Assembly: GCA_934271655.1 (NCBI GenBank)
Contig: CAKQRW010000035.1
Location: forward strand, 1 to 35,404
Origin: an uncultured Bacteroidaceae bacterium
GTDB lineage: Bacteria > Bacteroidota > Bacteroidia > Bacteroidales > Bacteroidaceae
Length of the DNA: 35,404 bases
Direction: 5' to 3'
The notes under the pieces were generated by a model that worked only from the letters and a program-made list of their open reading frames with translations, was not told the DNA's origin and searched no databases. This document shows positions 18,168 to 26,329 of the stretch, in pieces. The position numbers and the translations under genes were made by a program. Within the stretch, counting starts at the first letter, position 1, and each line of letters opens with the position of its first letter.

Positions 18168-18230
18168 AAGGGCCTATGTAGGGAAAAAATTACGAAAGGA
18201 TGGTTAAAAATAGGTCTTATGAAGTTTTTT

Positions 18231-18256
18231 TTACCATTCTTGAACGATTCTATACC
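18231..18256 (+). promoter_or_regulatory. Candidate AraC-type operator, site B
   Basis: TTACCATTCT (18231) and TATACCATCT (18251) form a direct repeat with TACCAT starts at 18232 and 18253, 21 bp apart, flanking TGAACGATT (18241-18249). The site aligns without gaps to site A upstream of 3380. The better repeat symmetry here suggests it may be the stronger of the two sites. Confidence 0.62.
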
Positions 18257-18277
18257 ATCTATGTGTGAAATATTATG

Positions 18278-18285
18278 TTACTTTG
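18278..18285 (+). promoter_or_regulatory. Putative -7 element (TTACTTTG) of the 18724 operon
   Basis: GTTACTTTGC matches the element before 3380 exactly and lies the same 21 bases after the operator. Transcription from here would give an unusually long leader of about 430 bases before the ATG at 18724. Confidence 0.55.
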
Positions 18286-18378
18286 CAGCATCAAAAACGA
18301 CACGAACATCACAATGGTGACGCAATGGCGTTGATGAAAAGAAGTAAAGTTAGTTGGTTAGTTAATGAAAAAGGCCAT

Positions 18379-18445
18379 AGGGGTGTCGTGATGAAGTGGC
18401 TGGCTTGCAAGCCAGATGACTTCTTGCGGTGCCCCTTGGATTTTT
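18379..18445 (+). promoter_or_regulatory. Possible attenuator hairpin in the 18724 leader
   Basis: AGGGG (18379) pairs with CCCCT (18432-18436), CG (18387) with CG (18427), GAAGT (18393) with ACTTC (18419), and a perfect 16-base palindrome CTGGCTTGCAAGCCAG (18400-18415) forms the tip. TTTTT follows at 18441. The whole resembles an intrinsic terminator placed inside the 5' leader. A small open frame (ATG at 18323 or 18332) ends in TGA at 18448-18450, right at the U-tract, but its coding status is doubtful. The rest of the leader to 18723 shows nothing I can name. Confidence 0.45.
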
Positions 18446-18723
18446 CTTGATAAAAAGGAAGGTTAGATTAAATACATTATAATAAGATTTATGTGGTTAA
18501 AGAGTTAACCCGTGAAAGAAGCATTTCTCATAGATTGAAAAGAAAGACAATAAAGGCTTTGCCGAAACGTAGGTATTACATTCTTCAAGGTAGTAAAGGT
18601 TGTTTTTAGGTTTTGCTCAAGTGTTGAGCAAGGAAAGAGCACGAAAGCCCCAATGGGAGAGCATGCTCGAAATGGTATTATGTGAAACTGACTATTTGCT
18701 AATAAATAAATGCTATTATAACT

Positions 18724-21354
18724 ATGATAAAAGGACTAAGATTTTTTTCTTTGGGACTGATGGCAATGGCTTGCTCTCTTGCTGTCGCTCAAACCAATGA
18801 GGTCACTAAAGACTACATTGTGAATGCAGGCTTTGATGACACTGCTTTTGACGGCAGTGCGCCCAAGGGATGGACTCTCTCGCTGACTACATCGGGCGTG
18901 CAGTCGAAGATAAGTACAGGCGAGAAGGGTGGAGGTGTCATAGCTGGAGGACAGCCGCACTGGCAGTTGTGGCAGGCCAGCGGAGCGCTCACAGGCAAGG
19001 CTATGCAGCAGCGCAGTGGCTTGCCTGCTGGTAGATATAAGCTGACTGCTGATGTGTGCGCCACGTTTGGCGGCACAGTAGAGCTGTTCCTCAATGGCGC
19101 GTCTGCCGCTGTCAGCTCTGGTGACAACAAGAAATATGAGGTGACAGCTCTTGTGGCCGATGGCAACATTGAGTTAGGTCTCAACTTCAATGTGACCAAT
19201 GGCGCTACTGTCGACTTTGATTCCTTCCAGCTTTACCAGGATGTGCTGAACGATGACGACCTCACACAGATAGGTGAGATATGGCACAGCCAGTGTGTGG
19301 CAGATACTCTCAGCACAAAGAGGCAGGGATGGTACAACAAGGAGGAGATGCGTGCAGCTATCCTCGCCTATGAGTCAGCGGAAGGCAATGAGGCTCTGCG
19401 CTCTTCCATAGACCTCATGGAGAAGGCGCACCAAAATTATGAGGAAATCTGTGCCACATACTCTGCACTGAGAAGCGAGTCTAGTGCGCTGTATGACAAG
19501 ACGAAGCAGAGCAAGTTTGCCCTTAGAGACTCGGTAAGGACAGTGCGACTGAAGTCTGTCTCGCTTTACATCTCCAAAGAGGATAACTATGAGCAGGTAC
19601 AAGAGTATCTCGCTGCTATCAGAGAACTCTCGCAGATGTATGACGGATACAGCGCGCTGATCAAGGCTATAAGCGAGGCTCGCAACCAGTATAAAGCCAC
19701 CAACTATGAGGGACGCGAGGCTCTCAGCCAGGCTATGAGCCAGGCTGGAAAGGTGCTGGCGGAGGCTGTGTCTACAGAGGAATACATGAAGGCTGCGGCT
19801 GACGTGAAGGCTGCGCAGGCGACATATCTGAAGAATAGGCCCAGTGAGTGGGTGACTATACAGAACGGACTGCTGTGGAAGACTAACACCGGTGCTACGG
19901 TTCAGGCACATGCTCCTGGCTTCGTGCGTGTGGGCGATATATGGTATATGTGTGGCGAGGACAGGGCCAACTGGTGGAATCCTGATGTCAACCTGTACAG
20001 CAGCACCGACCTTGTCAACTGGAAGTTTGAGAAGAAAATCATACAGAACAAGGTGACTACACCAGAGCTTGGCTCAAGCAGAATGATAGAGCGCCCCAAG
20101 TTGCTCTATAATGAAAAGACTGGCAAGTATGTTGTATGGTGCCACTATGAGGCGAGCAACTATGGCGCTTCGGAGGCTGCGTGCTTCGAGTGCGACTCGG
20201 TCAATGGTGCTTACACCTATGTGTGGAGCGGAAGACCTATGGGTGTGAAGAGCCGAGACTGCAATGTGTTCCAGGACAATGACGGCACAGCTTATTTCGT
20301 GTCTACTACAGAGGAGAACCGTCATCTGGGACTTTTCCGCCTTTCAGACGACTATCACGAGGCTGTGGCACACACACAGCTCTTCGCTTGGCAGAGTCGC
20401 GAGGCTCCGGCTATCGTGCGCATCGGCTCAAGATACTTCATGTTCAACTCTGCTTGCTCGGGCTGGGATCCTAACCAGTGCAAGATGTCTTACACTAATG
20501 ACCTGACATCGGGATGGACCAGTCTTGCCAATGTGGGCAATCCTGTTGCTTACGACACCCAGGCTGCTGCCATTCTTGAGGTGAAGGGCACTAAGACCAC
20601 CACTTATCTTTATGTGGGCGACCGCTGGCAGGATCCGGGCCTGCCTGAGACGAAGACTATTATCTTCCCTATATCATTCAACGGAACAAGCTGCAACTTC
20701 AAGTACCATGAGCGTTTCGACATCAATTTCGTCACGGGCGAATGGCGAGAGACTCCTACAGAGGATGTGTTTGCTGACCGCAAGGGATGGAAGGTGATAG
20801 ACAAGAGCAGCGAGGAAGCGGGCAGCGGTGTTGCCAACTACGCTATCGACGGCAATCCTAACACTATGTGGCACACACGCTACAGCGGTTCGGTAGCTGC
20901 CGCTCCTCATCACATCACCATTGACATGGGCAAGACTGAGTGCCTAAAGGGCTTCCTTGTCACTCCGCGCATGGACAGCAGCACCAACGGACTCATTCGC
21001 AAGTACCAGTTCCTTGTGAGCCAGGATGGAAAGACTTGGGATACAGTGTCTTCAGGCGACTGGATGCCTTACTGCACAGAGGTTGACTTTGCCGATAAGA
21101 TGTGCCGCTACATCAAGCTGGTGTGCACAGAAGGCACTTACGCTTCTGTTGCGGAGCTGAATGTGGTGCTTGGCGATGCTACTACAGTGGGCGTTGAGGC
21201 TTTGCCTGATGCTTCGGCTGCTAAGGAAGTGGTGAGCCGGAAATACATCTCTATGGATGGGGCGGTGACAGAAAGCCCTGCTGAAGGCGTGTATGTTGAG
21301 CAGACTCTTTTTGCTGACGGCAAGTCTGAGTGCAAGAAAGTGTATATGAAATAG
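18724..21354 (+). CDS. Secreted GH43-like five-bladed propeller enzyme (GH43_24/34 type) with CBM-like module and F5/8-type C domain
   Basis: An 876-residue protein. Signal peptide 1-23 (SLAVAQ). The CBM-like module (about 28-173) is homologous to those in the 3380 and 12058 proteins; a helical segment (about 175-375) follows. A GH43-like propeller (about 376-675) contains VQAHAPGFV, where the usual first-blade catalytic Asp is replaced (His396-Ala397), while Asp512 (SRDCNVFQDNDG) and candidate acid Glu560 (SREAPAI) are present. This pattern recalls the galactan-acting GH43 subfamilies 24 and 34, whose members also lack the standard base. An F5/8-type C (discoidin) domain occupies about 686-820 (YAIDGNPNTMWHTRY), and a variant C-terminal tag ends the protein (GVYVEQTLFADGKSECKKVY). 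It is the first gene after operator site B and probably co-transcribed with GH115. Beta-1,3-galactan is the inferred substrate. Confidence 0.82.
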   Translation: MIKGLRFFSLGLMAMACSLAVAQTNEVTKDYIVNAGFDDTAFDGSAPKGWTLSLTTSGVQSKISTGEKGGGVIAGGQPHWQLWQASGALTGKAMQQRSGLPAGRYKLTADVCATFGGTVELFLNGASAAVSSGDNKKYEVTALVADGNIELGLNFNVTNGATVDFDSFQLYQDVLNDDDLTQIGEIWHSQCVADTLSTKRQGWYNKEEMRAAILAYESAEGNEALRSSIDLMEKAHQNYEEICATYSALRSESSALYDKTKQSKFALRDSVRTVRLKSVSLYISKEDNYEQVQEYLAAIRELSQMYDGYSALIKAISEARNQYKATNYEGREALSQAMSQAGKVLAEAVSTEEYMKAAADVKAAQATYLKNRPSEWVTIQNGLLWKTNTGATVQAHAPGFVRVGDIWYMCGEDRANWWNPDVNLYSSTDLVNWKFEKKIIQNKVTTPELGSSRMIERPKLLYNEKTGKYVVWCHYEASNYGASEAACFECDSVNGAYTYVWSGRPMGVKSRDCNVFQDNDGTAYFVSTTEENRHLGLFRLSDDYHEAVAHTQLFAWQSREAPAIVRIGSRYFMFNSACSGWDPNQCKMSYTNDLTSGWTSLANVGNPVAYDTQAAAILEVKGTKTTTYLYVGDRWQDPGLPETKTIIFPISFNGTSCNFKYHERFDINFVTGEWRETPTEDVFADRKGWKVIDKSSEEAGSGVANYAIDGNPNTMWHTRYSGSVAAAPHHITIDMGKTECLKGFLVTPRMDSSTNGLIRKYQFLVSQDGKTWDTVSSGDWMPYCTEVDFADKMCRYIKLVCTEGTYASVAELNVVLGDATTVGVEALPDASAAKEVVSRKYISMDGAVTESPAEGVYVEQTLFADGKSECKKVYMK

Positions 21355-21369
21355 GTGCTGACATGATAG

Positions 21370-21397
21370 GCAGGCGCTCATGATTATGTGCGCCTGC
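21370..21397 (+). terminator. Short GC hairpin between the 18724 and 21429 genes
   Basis: GCAGGCGC (21370-21377) pairs with GCGCCTGC (21390-21397), loop of 12 bases, followed by TTATTGATAG. With only a weak U-tract it may reduce expression of the following gene or protect the upstream message, not end transcription fully. Confidence 0.4.
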
Positions 21398-21428
21398 TTA
21401 TTGATAGTTAGGGCTTCTACTAAGTAAA

Positions 21429-23903
21429 ATGATTAGTATGATTTATAAAAGACTTATATCAAGAATAGCATTGGCGGCGACCATCTCTTGTGGCGCTGCC
21501 AATGCTTGTGCGTTGGAATGGACTGCAGGCCAGAATGTCTACTTGGCATGCGACACGACTCAGGCGGAGCCTGTGGTGCGGTCGGCTGTCAGAATGCTGG
21601 CGGCAGACATGAAGCAGACGCTTGGATCGCCGTTGCTTGTCATTGGTGATGCCAAACAGCAGAAGAGAATAGCAAGAAATGGCGCAAACGGCAAGATGTG
21701 CGCCATCGTGGTCAACGAGGATGCAGAGGCTCTCGCCCATAGGAAAGAGGCTTTCCGGCTTGGCGTGAATGGCAATAGCCTTGTGGTGACGGGAAGCGAT
21801 GCCCATGGCGTGGCTTATGGCTTGCTTGAGGTGTCGCGCCTTTTGGGCGTGTCGCCTTGGGTGTGGTGGGCCGATGCCACGCCAAGAGCCATTGATGCTC
21901 TTAAGTTGGATGACGGATATCAGAATGAGCAAGCTCCGTCTGTGGAGTTCCGCGGCATTTTTATCAATGACGAGGACTGGGGACTGATGCCATGGGCAAG
22001 CAAGACCTATGAGCCTACTGATGTGAGAGGACAGATAGGCCCGAAGACCAATGCCAGGATTTTCGAGTTGCTGCTCCGCCTCAGGGCCAACACCTATTGG
22101 CCGGCCATGCATGAGTGCACCAAGCCTTTTTTCCTTACAGAAGGCAATCGGGATGTCGCTCGGCAGTATGGCATATATATAGGTGGGTCACATTGTGAGC
22201 CTATGGCCTCAAGCACGGCAGGTGAGTGGCCTGTGCGCGGAAAAGGTAGCTACGACTATGTGAACAACAAGGACAATGTGTACCGCTTCTGGGAAGACCG
22301 CGTGAAGGAGGTGGCAGGGCAGCCTATTCTCTACACGCTGGGCATGAGAGGTGTGCACGATGGCGCCATGAACGGAGCTAAGACTGTGGAGGAACAGAAG
22401 GCGGTGCTGGAGCGTGCTATCAAGGACCAGCGCAATCTGCTGTCGCAATATATCAAAGGTGACATAACAGAAGTGCCACAGGTGTTCATACCATACAAGG
22501 AGGTGCTTGATGTCTACAACGCAGGACTGAAGGTGCCAGACGATGTGTGTCTGGTGTGGTGTGATGACAACTATGGTTATGTGCGCCACTTCCCTACAGA
22601 GGAGGAGAGGGCGCGCAAGGGCGGCAATGGCATCTATTACCATGTGAGCTACTGGGGGCGTCCGCACGACTACCTGTGGCTTGGCACTTTCTCGCCAGCG
22701 CTGCTCTTCCAGCAGATGTCGGAAGCCTGGCATTATGGCATACAGCGGTTCTGGATTCTTAATGTGGGCGACATCAAGCCTGCGGAATATCAGGTGGAGC
22801 TGTTTATGGACATGGCATGGGGAATTAAAAACATATATCCTGGCGACAGCATGGCTGGCGACCTGAAGCCGAACAACGCATGGCTGCAAGCTCATATGCG
22901 TCATTTCTATGCCAGGGAGTTTGGCGCGTCAATGGCTGAGGCGTGTCCTGGCTCTGGATGTCTGGAGTCTTCTGGCTGTCCCAAGGGCGATGGCTCTCCA
23001 TTGGCTGACGAGATTGCTTCCATCATGCAGGAGTATTACCGTCTGGCTTTCATCCGCAAACCTGAGTTTCTGGGCAACACGCGCTGTGAGGAATGGGATA
23101 GGAAATATTTGGTCATTAAGGATCTGGACTGGAGTGAGCCAATGATACGTGAGCGTCTTGAGGACTGCAAGGCTCTTGCCGACAAGGTGGAGACTTTGTC
23201 TCGTCTGATTTCGCCTGCCAAGCAGGATGCCTTCTTCCAACTGGTGAAATATCCGGTTCAGGCTGCGGCTCAGATGAATGCCAAGTTGCTCTACGGACAG
23301 CTCGCAAGGCATGGCAAGGCTGCGTGGGAGAAGAGTGATGCGGCTTTCGACAGCATCGCAAGTCTCACGGCTATCTACAACCGTGGCTATAACAATAATG
23401 GCAAGTGGAACCGCATGATGGATTTCCAGCCTCGCAAGCAGCCTGTGTTTGAGCGTGTGCCTCATGCTGTGGCAACCGACTCGCTGGCCAAGCCGCAGCG
23501 CAGCATAGCTTGTTTCAACGGCGCCGACTGCACAGGCAGTCCTGTGGCATGGACGGGCCTGGGATATGATGGCAAGGCTGCGGGCATAAGGAAGGGTGAG
23601 ACTCTTCTCTGTGCTTTCAGTGGAGAGGATGTCAAGAGCGACTCTGTGAGCGTGGAGTTGTGTTTCCTTCCTTCTCATCCTGTGTCTGGCGGCAAGTTGC
23701 GTGTCAGCCTGTCTCTCGATTCGGGCAGTCCTGTCGTATTTGATTACCACACAGAGGGACGGAGCGAGGAATGGAAGCAGAATGTGCTTGCCAACAGGGC
23801 CATACGTGTGTTTACCTTCCCTGTGCCTGAAAAGGGCAAGCATGTCATATCGGTCAAGGCATTGGACGATGGTGTTGTGCTCGACCAGGTGCGTGTGTAC
23901 TGA
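21429..23903 (+). CDS. GH115 alpha-glucuronidase
   Basis: An 824-residue secreted enzyme expected to remove (4-O-methyl)-glucuronic acid from glucuronoxylan, including internal residues. Signal peptide about 1-28; ATG at 21438 is an alternative start. The domains follow the family order: N-terminal alpha/beta domain (about 30-170), catalytic barrel (about 175-480, with FRGIFINDEDWGL, NTYWPAMHECTKPFF, LVWCDDNYGYVRHFP and YYHVSYWGRPHDYLWL, all characteristic), helical region (about 490-680), and C-terminal beta-sandwich (about 690-824). The length fits a complete GH115 with one C-terminal domain. It lacks the C-terminal tag and Cys lipobox, suggesting periplasmic action. It follows the GH43-like gene by 74 bases and probably shares its promoter and operator. 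Confidence 0.93.
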   Translation: MISMIYKRLISRIALAATISCGAANACALEWTAGQNVYLACDTTQAEPVVRSAVRMLAADMKQTLGSPLLVIGDAKQQKRIARNGANGKMCAIVVNEDAEALAHRKEAFRLGVNGNSLVVTGSDAHGVAYGLLEVSRLLGVSPWVWWADATPRAIDALKLDDGYQNEQAPSVEFRGIFINDEDWGLMPWASKTYEPTDVRGQIGPKTNARIFELLLRLRANTYWPAMHECTKPFFLTEGNRDVARQYGIYIGGSHCEPMASSTAGEWPVRGKGSYDYVNNKDNVYRFWEDRVKEVAGQPILYTLGMRGVHDGAMNGAKTVEEQKAVLERAIKDQRNLLSQYIKGDITEVPQVFIPYKEVLDVYNAGLKVPDDVCLVWCDDNYGYVRHFPTEEERARKGGNGIYYHVSYWGRPHDYLWLGTFSPALLFQQMSEAWHYGIQRFWILNVGDIKPAEYQVELFMDMAWGIKNIYPGDSMAGDLKPNNAWLQAHMRHFYAREFGASMAEACPGSGCLESSGCPKGDGSPLADEIASIMQEYYRLAFIRKPEFLGNTRCEEWDRKYLVIKDLDWSEPMIRERLEDCKALADKVETLSRLISPAKQDAFFQLVKYPVQAAAQMNAKLLYGQLARHGKAAWEKSDAAFDSIASLTAIYNRGYNNNGKWNRMMDFQPRKQPVFERVPHAVATDSLAKPQRSIACFNGADCTGSPVAWTGLGYDGKAAGIRKGETLLCAFSGEDVKSDSVSVELCFLPSHPVSGGKLRVSLSLDSGSPVVFDYHTEGRSEEWKQNVLANRAIRVFTFPVPEKGKHVISVKALDDGVVLDQVRVY

Positions 23904-23950
23904 TGTGTCTATGTCCTGCTCTTTGAGCGCATGTGCATGGGCTTGAATAC

Positions 23951-24001
23951 AAAAAAGAATGCAAGAGCTTCGATGATTGAGAAGCTCTTGCATTCTTTTT
24001 T
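23951..24001. terminator. Bidirectional terminator between GH115 and tex
   Basis: A perfect 21-bp stem (AAAAAAGAATGCAAGAGC..., loop GATGATTGA at 23972-23980) has A-tracts on one side and T-tracts on the other, so it serves both the plus-strand GH115 gene and the convergent minus-strand tex gene. Confidence 0.92.
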
Positions 24002-24011
24002 ATATGGTATT

Positions 24012-26180
24012 TTATTTCATTCCCTTCATGCTGAGTTGCATCCTTCCACGTTTCAGGTCAAGACCGATTACTTTGACGGTGACGTGCTGGTGCAGCTGTA
24101 CGTAGTCTGACGGGTCTTTTACGTAGGTGTCTGCCAGTTCGCTGATGTGAACCAGTCCTTTCGTGTGTACACCCACATCGACAAAACAGCCGAAGTTGGT
24201 TATGTTGGTGATTATGCCTGGCAGGATCATTCCCACCTGCACATCCTCCAGTTCCTTCACATCCTTGCTGAACTCAAAGACTGTGAGCTGCTGTCGTGGG
24301 TCGCGTCCTGGCTTGTCCAGCTCCTGCATGATGTCTTGCAGGGTGGGCAGGCCCACTTTGTCGCTCACATATTTGTTGATGTCTATCTTGCTGCGCAGTT
24401 CTTTGCTTGCCATCAGTTCCGCTACGGTGCACTTAAGGTCTTTTGCCATTTTTTCCACGATGGCGTAGCTCTCAGGGTGTACGGCGCTGTTGTCAAGCGG
24501 TTGCTTGCCTCCGCTCACACGAAGGAAGCCAGCTGCTTGCTCAAAGGCTTTGGGACCCAGCTTGGGAACCTTGAGCAACTCACGGCGCGAAGTGAAGGCA
24601 CCGTTCTCAGCGCGGTAGTTGACAATGTTCTGCGCGATGGCTGGGCCAAGGCCGGAAATGTAGGTGAGCAGGTGCTTGCTGGCCGTGTTGACATTCACTC
24701 CGACCTTGTTCACGCACATCTCCACCGTCTGGTCGAGTGAGTGCTTCAGCTCCTTCTGGTCCACGTCTTTCTGGTATTGTCCCACGCCTATGGAGCTTGG
24801 GTCTATCTTCACCAGTTCGGCAAGCGGGTCCATCAGTCGACGGCCGATGCTGACGGCTCCACGCACTGTCACATCATAGTCGGGAAACTCTTCTCGCGCC
24901 ACCTTAGAAGCTGAGTAGATGCTTGCTCCGTCCTCGCTGACTACGAATATCTGTACGTTTTCTGGCAGGCCCAGGCCTCTCACGAAGTCTTCCGTCTCTC
25001 GGCTGGCGGTGCCGTTGCCTATTGATATGGCTTCAATCTTGTATTGTCTCACCAGGGTGGTTATCCTGTTGGCTGCCCCCGCTTTGTCATTCTTGGGCGG
25101 ATGGGGATAGATGGCCTCGTTATGCAGCAGGTTGCCCTCTGCGTCGAGGCAGACCACTTTGCATCCTGTGCGGAAGCCAGGGTCGAGGGCTAGCACGCGC
25201 TTTTGTCCGAGAGGGGCTGACATGAGCAGTTGCTCCAGGTTCTTCACAAAGATGCGTATGGCTTCTTGGTCTGCTTTCTCCTTGGAGAGATTGGCATACT
25301 CGGTTTCGATGCTTGGCTTGATAAGGCGCTTGAACGCATCCTCTACAGCGTCCCACACCAGTTCGGCCGACTTGCTGGAGTTGCGCAGGAAGATGCGGTC
25401 GAGCCTGTCGAGACATTTCTCGTCATCACCCGATATGCTCACTTTCAGCACTCCCTCAGCTTCTCCTCGGCGCATGGCCAGCAGGCGGTGGGATGCGCAG
25501 CGTGACAGCTTTTCTGAAAAGTCGAAGTAGTCGCGGTATTTCTGGGCTTTTTCTTCCCACTCGTTTGCCTCGTCTTCCGACTTGGTCTTTGGCTTCACTT
25601 TTGATGAAGTGATGATGGCGCCTTTCTTGAAGTCAAAGCGCACAGCGTTGCGTGCCTCTTCGTTCTCGCTGGCCATCTCTGCGATGATGTCCTGTGCTCC
25701 CTGTATGGCTTCTGCTGCGCTGTTGACGCCTTTTTCCGCGCTGACATATTCTTTGGCTTTCTTGTCTACATCGGCGCGCGGGTCTTGAAGGAGCAGGAAT
25801 GTGGCCAGCGGTTCCAGCCCTTTCTGTCGGGCTGCTTCTGCGCGTGTCTTGCGCTTGGGCTTGAATGGCAGGTAGATGTCTTCAAGTTCTGTGCTGTCCC
25901 ATGAGGCCTCTATGCGTTTCTTCAGCTCATCGGTCAGTTTGCCTTGCTCCTCAATGGTCTTGAGGATGGTCTCTTTGCGCTTGGCAAGTTCTTTGAGCTT
26001 GTCAAGACCGTCGTTTATGCTTGCCACTTGCACCTCGTCGAGTGAGCCTGTGGCTTCTTTTCTGTATCGGCTGATGAAGGGGATGGTGCATCCTTCTTCC
26101 AGCAGTTGTATGGTGTTGCCTACTTGTCTTTCGCTGATGCCTGTGGCCTTTGAAATAAGTTTGGCGTAAATCTGTTCCAT
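24012..26180 (-). CDS. tex: RNA-binding transcription accessory protein Tex
   Basis: A 722-residue cytoplasmic protein of the widely conserved Tex/Spt6-like family, which binds nucleic acid and affects transcription. It has the Tex N-terminal helical region (about 1-190, ISRYRKEATGSLDEVQV, DIYLPFKPKRKTRAEAARQKGLEPLA), a YqgF/RNase H-like domain (about 325-450, ALDPGFRTGCKVVCLD), helix-hairpin-helix segments (about 490-560, TYISGLGPAIAQNIVNYR) and a C-terminal S1 domain (about 645-720, GIITNITNFGCFVDVGVHTKGLVHIS). Full length and intact. Transcribed toward the terminator shared with GH115; the 150 bases upstream hold CTATAG repeats. A housekeeping gene marking the end of the glycan locus. Confidence 0.96.
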   Translation of the reverse strand: MEQIYAKLISKATGISERQVGNTIQLLEEGCTIPFISRYRKEATGSLDEVQVASINDGLDKLKELAKRKETILKTIEEQGKLTDELKKRIEASWDSTELEDIYLPFKPKRKTRAEAARQKGLEPLATFLLLQDPRADVDKKAKEYVSAEKGVNSAAEAIQGAQDIIAEMASENEEARNAVRFDFKKGAIITSSKVKPKTKSEDEANEWEEKAQKYRDYFDFSEKLSRCASHRLLAMRRGEAEGVLKVSISGDDEKCLDRLDRIFLRNSSKSAELVWDAVEDAFKRLIKPSIETEYANLSKEKADQEAIRIFVKNLEQLLMSAPLGQKRVLALDPGFRTGCKVVCLDAEGNLLHNEAIYPHPPKNDKAGAANRITTLVRQYKIEAISIGNGTASRETEDFVRGLGLPENVQIFVVSEDGASIYSASKVAREEFPDYDVTVRGAVSIGRRLMDPLAELVKIDPSSIGVGQYQKDVDQKELKHSLDQTVEMCVNKVGVNVNTASKHLLTYISGLGPAIAQNIVNYRAENGAFTSRRELLKVPKLGPKAFEQAAGFLRVSGGKQPLDNSAVHPESYAIVEKMAKDLKCTVAELMASKELRSKIDINKYVSDKVGLPTLQDIMQELDKPGRDPRQQLTVFEFSKDVKELEDVQVGMILPGIITNITNFGCFVDVGVHTKGLVHISELADTYVKDPSDYVQLHQHVTVKVIGLDLKRGRMQLSMKGMK

Positions 26181-26215
26181 TGGATAGTGTTAAATAGAAG
26201 AGAATTTCGTAGCTT

Positions 26216-26312
26216 CTATAGTGTCTGTGGCTCTATAGTGCCGGTAGCTCCTTTTGCATTCTATCGGGATTCGTTCGGCTCTATAGCCTCTATGGCCTCT
26301 ATAGTTCTATAG
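26216..26312. repeat. Cluster of palindromic CTATAG hexamers upstream of tex
   Basis: CTATAG occurs at 26216, 26233, 26281, 26299 and 26307, several within the longer form CTCTATAG, with near copies CTATCG (26271) and CTATGG. It fills most of the gap between rfbA and tex (26181-26329). Function unknown; no TAnnTTTG element was found among them. Confidence 0.6.
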
Positions 26313-26329
26313 AAATTCTGCAATCTTTT

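Noticed and set aside
18265..18450. Small gene of 61 codons in the 18724 leader
   Set aside because: Its first start lies before the predicted transcription start and no family is recognisable. A shorter leader peptide from 18323 or 18332 is possible but unsupported, so I only mention it with the hairpin.
22929..23993. 354-residue minus-strand open frame
   Set aside because: Antisense to GH115 and running into its terminator; no signature of a real protein.
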